Notes under the pieces: model-generated
The model's database searches: none
Seen by the model: the letters and a program-made list of their open reading frames with translations, nothing else
What the model was told of the DNA's origin: nothing
Part shown: positions 23,070 through 26,129 of the stretch, piece after piece
How the letters are laid out: every line of letters begins with the position of its first letter
Numbering within the stretch: the stretch's first letter is position 1
IMG/VR virus record: IMGVR_UViG_3300021139_000123
Span: 1 to 26,129 of that record
DNA: 26,129 nt
Origin: a virus
Direction: 5' to 3' (one strand)
Made by a program: the position numbers and the translations under genes

Positions 23070-25031
23070 TCAGTCCCTCGTTGCCAAGGCGCTCATATAG
23101 CGCCGCCCGTCCGATGTGGTTGCGTATCTTATACCTTCATTCTCGGTATCGTGCAAGCCGGAGGACAGCGTGGCCGCGAAACACTCCAAGCCTTCGCACA
23201 GAACCTTGTACACGCCCTCGACTGCATGGTCATGCCCGATCTCTCTGGCGTAGCCCCCAGACAGCGCCCTGAGCGTCCATGAGGCCAGCGTGCTTACTCT
23301 GAAGGCTGGGCGGCCATGCGAGAGCTTCCGCATCATGTCCCTGATCTCTGCCCTCCCTTTCACCTCTACCCCGCCACGATTGATTGAGACAGGTATGCGC
23401 TTGGCAACGCCTACAAGCCCTGTCTGGTCGTACTGTTGAAAGTGCCGGGTCGGTGCAACGAGTGTAAAGTTCTTTCGGGCAAACACGCTTGCTTCGCGTA
23501 TCAAGTCAGCGAGCACGGCGCCGGGATCGCCTTCACGCACAAAGTCTGCCAGCACTGATAGCATGCCGTCATAGACCTGCACTACCATCGCGGTCGTAAT
23601 CGAGTTGGTTGCGTTGACGCATAGGTACGCCGGATGTCTCTGGGCAACGGGGATGTCTTCGTTTATGTTGACTGCACCGAAGCCGTCAAACATCGGTATG
23701 CCGGGGCGAAGCTTAAGGAAATAGGCGAGCGCGTTTGGTATGTCGATCCTGCCAGATGGAAAGGACATAAGTTGATTTTCAAGTTCTTGGAAGTTCAGTT
23801 TATCGCCAGCGAAGATAACCTCTCCCGCTTTGAAGAATGGTTGCAGACTACGGATGAAGTCAAGTTTGCCTTTGGGGGCTTTCAGAGCTCGTATCGGGAC
23901 GGGGTGTCCACGGTTTATCTGAGCATGTCTGAGCGGCTGCATAATGAACTCATGCAGGCCGTCTTCTTCGACGCCGATACTAATGGGGTTGTACCGTGCG
24001 TCGACGTTGAAGATGTCCTCGATAATCTCGTCCGGCTTCCAGAGGTGCCCTGCCGCTTCCCAGATAATCAGTCGGTTGTTTACCCACGACCCGACTATTT
24101 TACCAGTCATGGCCGACGTTGACTTTACCGTGCGTGCAGGGTCGTAGACCGCGTAGACAGGCTGCCACGTTCTGATCTGCGGCTCACACCTAAACAAGTC
24201 TGGCGTAAATATTTTATCCTCTGGGTTCTCTGCCTCGCACATAAACTCCTGCTGCCATGCGTGCCGCTGCCCAAGGCTTTCATACTCCCGCCGTTTGTTA
24301 CGGCACCAGTCCAGCGAGTACCGCTCCGGCCATGTCGCCGCTTCCTGCCCCGCCGCATCCTTGTACAGGATGGGATACTTACGCACTACCCAATCTGGAG
24401 AGCGTGACAGCTTTAGGGCAAGTGCTTCTGGATGTAACGGGGTAGCCGCCATGCGCACGCGAGCTCTAGGATCGAGAGCAGGCATAAACGTTTTGACAAA
24501 CCAGTCCATTGTCTTCTGGCGGGCTTCAGGGGTCCTGACACTTTCCTCATCTTCCAAGTCATCGAGGAAGGCTATATCAGGACGATAATGCAGATGCTTA
24601 ACACCACGCAAAGACTGACCACGGCCATGAGCTCGCAGTACTGTTCCATTCGATAGCTCGATGTAAGTCTCTTGCCATTTACGCCCTTTGAGATCGCCAA
24701 ACAATTCAAGCAGGTCTTCGTTGGTTTCAAACTCATGCTTGATAGCGGCAAGGCGTTCTTGTGCACGGGGTTCGGTTTCACCGATCACTAATCCGTTTTT
24801 GAACTGTTGAAGGCATGCCATGACAATGATCGCTTCTTCCGCCACAGTTGATTTGCCACCGCCACGAAACACCATGTCCAGAACACGCGGCGCATCAGAG
24901 TGCCAATCCTCAATTATGGTTTTGTGGAAATGCTGGGTAGCTTCAGGATGGCGATGACGGAACAAAGCGCTGTGGGCAAGAAGAGGATCGCGCCCAAGAT
25001 GAAGGATGATGTCGTCACGGATGCTTGTCAT
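23070..25031 (-). CDS. terL: Terminase large subunit with extended C-terminus
   Basis: A 653-aa packaging motor. The N-terminal ATPase has Walker A FRGGGKST at 55-62, a Walker B-type DIAFLDDLEDEE at 152-163 and a coupling MAATPLH motif at 194-200. The RNase H-like nuclease follows from about 292: D297 (VYDPAR), E355/E356 (GVEEDG) and D430 (GRIDIPNALAY). Terminases are usually 450-600 aa, but here about 170 more residues continue after the nuclease. In that tail N473 (CVNATNS), an APTRH segment at about 527 and GHDHAVEGVYKVLCEGLECF at about 599-618 recall the strand order of a second, degenerate RNase H-like fold. The protein translocates DNA into the prohead through the portal and cuts it. 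The start MTSIRDD is chosen as the first ATG; the ribosome site is weak. Confidence 0.95.
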   Translation of the reverse strand: MTSIRDDIILHLGRDPLLAHSALFRHRHPEATQHFHKTIIEDWHSDAPRVLDMVFRGGGKSTVAEEAIIVMACLQQFKNGLVIGETEPRAQERLAAIKHEFETNEDLLELFGDLKGRKWQETYIELSNGTVLRAHGRGQSLRGVKHLHYRPDIAFLDDLEDEESVRTPEARQKTMDWFVKTFMPALDPRARVRMAATPLHPEALALKLSRSPDWVVRKYPILYKDAAGQEAATWPERYSLDWCRNKRREYESLGQRHAWQQEFMCEAENPEDKIFTPDLFRCEPQIRTWQPVYAVYDPARTVKSTSAMTGKIVGSWVNNRLIIWEAAGHLWKPDEIIEDIFNVDARYNPISIGVEEDGLHEFIMQPLRHAQINRGHPVPIRALKAPKGKLDFIRSLQPFFKAGEVIFAGDKLNFQELENQLMSFPSGRIDIPNALAYFLKLRPGIPMFDGFGAVNINEDIPVAQRHPAYLCVNATNSITTAMVVQVYDGMLSVLADFVREGDPGAVLADLIREASVFARKNFTLVAPTRHFQQYDQTGLVGVAKRIPVSINRGGVEVKGRAEIRDMMRKLSHGRPAFRVSTLASWTLRALSGGYAREIGHDHAVEGVYKVLCEGLECFAATLSSGLHDTENEGIRYATTSDGRRYMSALATRD

Positions 25032-25121
25032 AAAAGAACCGGGAACCTTCAGGGGAAAGTCCCCGGCAAGTTAAGGGAGGAAACGCGCCCTCGAGAACAA
25101 CATATATCCGAAAGCCTGAAT

Positions 25122-25150
25122 ACCATAATCTTGGTGCGTGAGGTTGTCAA
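25122..25150 (-). promoter_or_regulatory. Leftward late promoter upstream of terL
   Basis: On the minus strand a perfect -35 TTGACA (25150-25145), a 17-base spacer and TATGGT (25127-25122; 4 of 6 to TATAAT) would start transcription near 25115, leaving a leader of about 85 bases before the terminase ATG. The leader contains a hairpin-forming stretch (arms GGGGA/TCCCC, plus outer CCGGG/CCCGG). This is the best promoter I can find for the whole structural operon. Confidence 0.62.
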
Positions 25151-25298
25151 CGATACTATTTGGTTGTTGAAAGTCGATTTCAAAAATACGTGCGGTTTTT
25201 ATATGGGGGGTAAAATAAATAAGGTAAGGGGTGGTCGGTGGGGGGTTTCCCTGAGTTGGGCCCCGGCCTCTGGCCTCCCTCTGGCCTAGCCCTAGCCC

Positions 25299-25470
25299 AT
25301 GTAATAAACGTTACACCATGCACCTTGCTGCACCCGTCACAGGGTGCGACCCGCCCACGTAACAAATGCAACATGTAACAAATGGGCACTGGCTGGCTGG
25401 CGCATAAGGGCAGGGCGTAACATCTGATAGATAATGTAAGGTATGCACCTTTTGGGCGTGTAACATCTAG
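25299..25470. repeat. Cluster of GTAACA-type short repeats
   Basis: Related ten-base units: ATGTAATAAA (25299), ACGTAACAAA (25357), ATGTAACAAA (25373), GCGTAACATC (25415), GTGTAACATC (25458), with a further ACGTAACAAA at 25772 just upstream of the early operon. Two units carry the same flank, GGGCG before GTAACATCT (25413 and 25454). A nine-base ATGCACCTT repeats at 25318 and 25443, and a hairpin with arms GCACCC/GGGTGC is at 25330-25347. The clustering suggests protein-binding sites. Confidence 0.6.
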
Positions 25471-25586
25471 CTTGAAGCGGCGAGCTAAGTGCATGAAAAC
25501 AAAGGGCAACCTATATATTTTTTTAAGTAACTATATATATTATTAAACTATTTAAAAAAATAAGCACCCCCTTAGGCCAATTTTTT

Positions 25587-25607
25587 TAGGTCAACATTAC
25601 TGACCTA
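25587..25607. promoter_or_regulatory. Inverted repeat in AT-rich core, possible operator
   Basis: Perfect 7-base arms TAGGTCA and TGACCTA are separated by 7 bases. It lies in the AT-rich core between the two divergent operons. The geometry suits a dimeric DNA-binding protein; no promoter with good spacing overlaps it visibly. Confidence 0.5.
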
Positions 25608-25704
25608 TTACCAAATGATACAAAGAGCTTAAAAAGCTACGATATTATAAGTGTATCCTCAAAAAACACCTATAGTTTTTTAGTTATTGAAAACATTGAT
25701 CTTT

Positions 25705-25733
25705 TTGTCACATAGCTTGCCAAGCTATGTAAA
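25705..25733 (+). promoter_or_regulatory. Rightward promoter with palindromic operator in its spacer
   Basis: -35 TTGTCA (25705-25710), a 17-base spacer and -10 TGTAAA (25728-25733; 4 of 6). A perfect 10-base-arm palindrome (ACATAGCTTG, one base, CAAGCTATGT; 25710-25730) spans the spacer and touches both hexamers. A repressor bound there would block polymerase. No T tract follows, so it is not a terminator. A second, weaker possible promoter is TTGACG at 25769 with CACATT after 17 bases. Confidence 0.6.
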
Positions 25734-25831
25734 GGCAAAACAAAATAGGTAAAATTTGCAACGGGTTATTGACGTAACAAACAGGACATGCCACATTAAC
25801 AGCGTCAAATAATTGACAGGAGACAAACACA

Positions 25832-25927
25832 ATGAAACTCGCATTGATCCTACTCTGCTCACTGGCCGTAGGCTACGCAACGCCTTATCTAGGCCTTGCC
25901 CTGCTTGTGCTCTATTACGCAAAGTAA
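25832..25927 (+). CDS. 31-aa membrane peptide, first gene of rightward operon
   Basis: A 31-codon frame with an AGGAGA ribosome site eight bases before the ATG. It is hydrophobic over nearly its whole length (KLALILLCSLAVGY, then a Pro-containing bend, then LGLALLVLYYAK), so probably one or two short membrane helices. It could also be read as a signal-like peptide. Its good ribosome site, its start-to-stop closure right before another ribosome site, and the promoter upstream support a real gene. Function unknown; small early membrane peptides in phages sometimes affect host envelope or exclude other phages. Confidence 0.62.
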   Translation: MKLALILLCSLAVGYATPYLGLALLVLYYAK

Positions 25928-25950
25928 CATTTTTAACGGGAGAATAACAA

Positions 25951-26129
25951 ATGAACCTTATTACAGCACTATGCAACGCGCACGGGTTGACCCGTGCGCA
26001 ATTAGCCGGACAGCTTAGAGTATCACGCCAAACACTGCACCGATGGGAGCGGGCGCCAACCCTGCCCACGTACGCGCACGAGGAGATAGCACGCTGGCAG
26101 AGCGACCAACCTATAACAGCACTACGCGA
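25951..26129 (+). CDS. HTH transcription regulator, Cro/XRE-like, 3' end missing
   Basis: The frame runs from ATG with a GGGAGA site 24 bases after the previous stop and is still open at the window edge after 59 codons. It shows a helix-turn-helix of the lambda-repressor/XRE kind: LITALCNAHGLTRAQLAGQL, then VSRQTLHRWER (turn and recognition helix about 24-34). The rest (APTLPTYAHEEIARWQ) resembles small phage Cro-like regulators. As the second gene of the rightward operon, beside an operator-like palindrome, it is a plausible early regulator acting on this control region. Confidence 0.85.
   Translation, partial: MNLITALCNAHGLTRAQLAGQLRVSRQTLHRWERAPTLPTYAHEEIARWQSDQPITALR

Larger units (their letters stand above)
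25032..25831. other. Non-coding control region between late and early operons
   Basis: About 800 bases with no convincing gene on either strand. From left to right: the terminase leader with a small GC-rich hairpin (GGGGA/TCCCC arms, 25052-25064), the leftward late promoter (25122-25150), a short G/C-rich stretch with GGCCTCTGGCCT-type runs (25260-25290), a repeat cluster (25299-25470), an AT-rich core (about 25505-25760), an inverted repeat at 25587-25607, a palindrome-bearing rightward promoter candidate (25705-25733), and the leader of the early operon. It separates divergent transcription units, as in a phage switch or origin region. A replication origin or packaging start site could also lie here but cannot be shown by eye. 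Confidence 0.75.

Noticed and set aside
24900-25289. 129-codon plus-strand frame at the start of terL
   Set aside because: Half of it is antisense to the terminase N-terminus, and the rest covers the late promoter; no ribosome site.
25180-25509. 109-codon minus-strand frame in the control region
   Set aside because: Unusual Cys, Pro and Arg-rich composition, no good ribosome site, and it runs through the repeat cluster and the late promoter side. Judged non-coding.
25710-25730. Palindrome as a Rho-independent terminator
   Set aside because: The stem has almost no room for a loop and no T tract follows on either strand; an operator is a better reading.
25725-26069. 114-codon minus-strand frame
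   Set aside because: Antisense to two rightward genes with good ribosome sites and crossing the operator; Arg/Cys/Leu-rich shadow composition.
1-26129. tRNA genes, insertion sequences, integrase or attachment site
   Set aside because: Looked for on both strands; no cloverleaf-like sequence, transposase motif or recombinase is visible in this window.

Overview
The window is part of the genome of a tailed bacteriophage or prophage, most likely podovirus-like and infecting a Gram-negative host. It contains a terminase large subunit, a portal, scaffold and coat proteins of the N4-gp56/P22-like type, a short-tail adaptor and hub pair and a set of probable ejection proteins. No tape-measure, sheath or major tail-tube gene is visible. 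The Gram-negative host is inferred from a GH108 muramidase, a lipoprotein with a lipobox, and two tail-fibre-like proteins with Sec-type signal peptides. An alphaproteobacterial host is possible from the style of the small lysis-region proteins, but the sequence does not prove it. No host genes, integrase, tRNAs or insertion sequences are visible.

Layout: almost everything from 1 to 25031 is one tightly packed leftward (minus-strand) late block, with gaps of a few bases or ATGA/TAATG overlaps. In transcription order it holds: terminase large subunit, an 85-aa protein, portal, a 95-aa probable virion protein, a signal-peptide fibre-like protein, a lysis cassette (GH108 muramidase, holin-like protein, lipoprotein, 66-aa protein, membrane-anchored coiled coil), then after a 94-bp gap with its own promoter candidate the scaffold, major capsid protein, three small proteins, a tail adaptor, a tail hub with GSGY repeats, a second signal-peptide fibre-like protein, a Ser-rich 61-aa protein, a GNAT acetyltransferase, a 212-aa virion-type protein, a lytic transglycosylase, a 451-aa protein, a 1519-aa protein with an HEXXH metallopeptidase motif, a PurD-like ATP-grasp enzyme, and the start of another gene cut by the window edge.

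From 25032 to 25831 lies an 800-bp non-coding control region. It carries a good leftward promoter for the late block, several copies of a GTAACA-type repeat, an AT-rich core, two perfect inverted repeats, and a rightward promoter candidate whose spacer is filled by a 10-bp-arm palindrome. A rightward (probably early) operon begins at 25832 with a 31-aa membrane peptide and an HTH regulator that runs off the window.

The genes form a full packaging, head, short-tail, DNA-ejection and lysis programme. The least ordinary elements are the late-expressed PurD-like enzyme coupled to the giant ejection-type protein, the exported fibre-like proteins, the insertions in the coat and hub proteins, the C-terminal extension of the terminase, and the control region.
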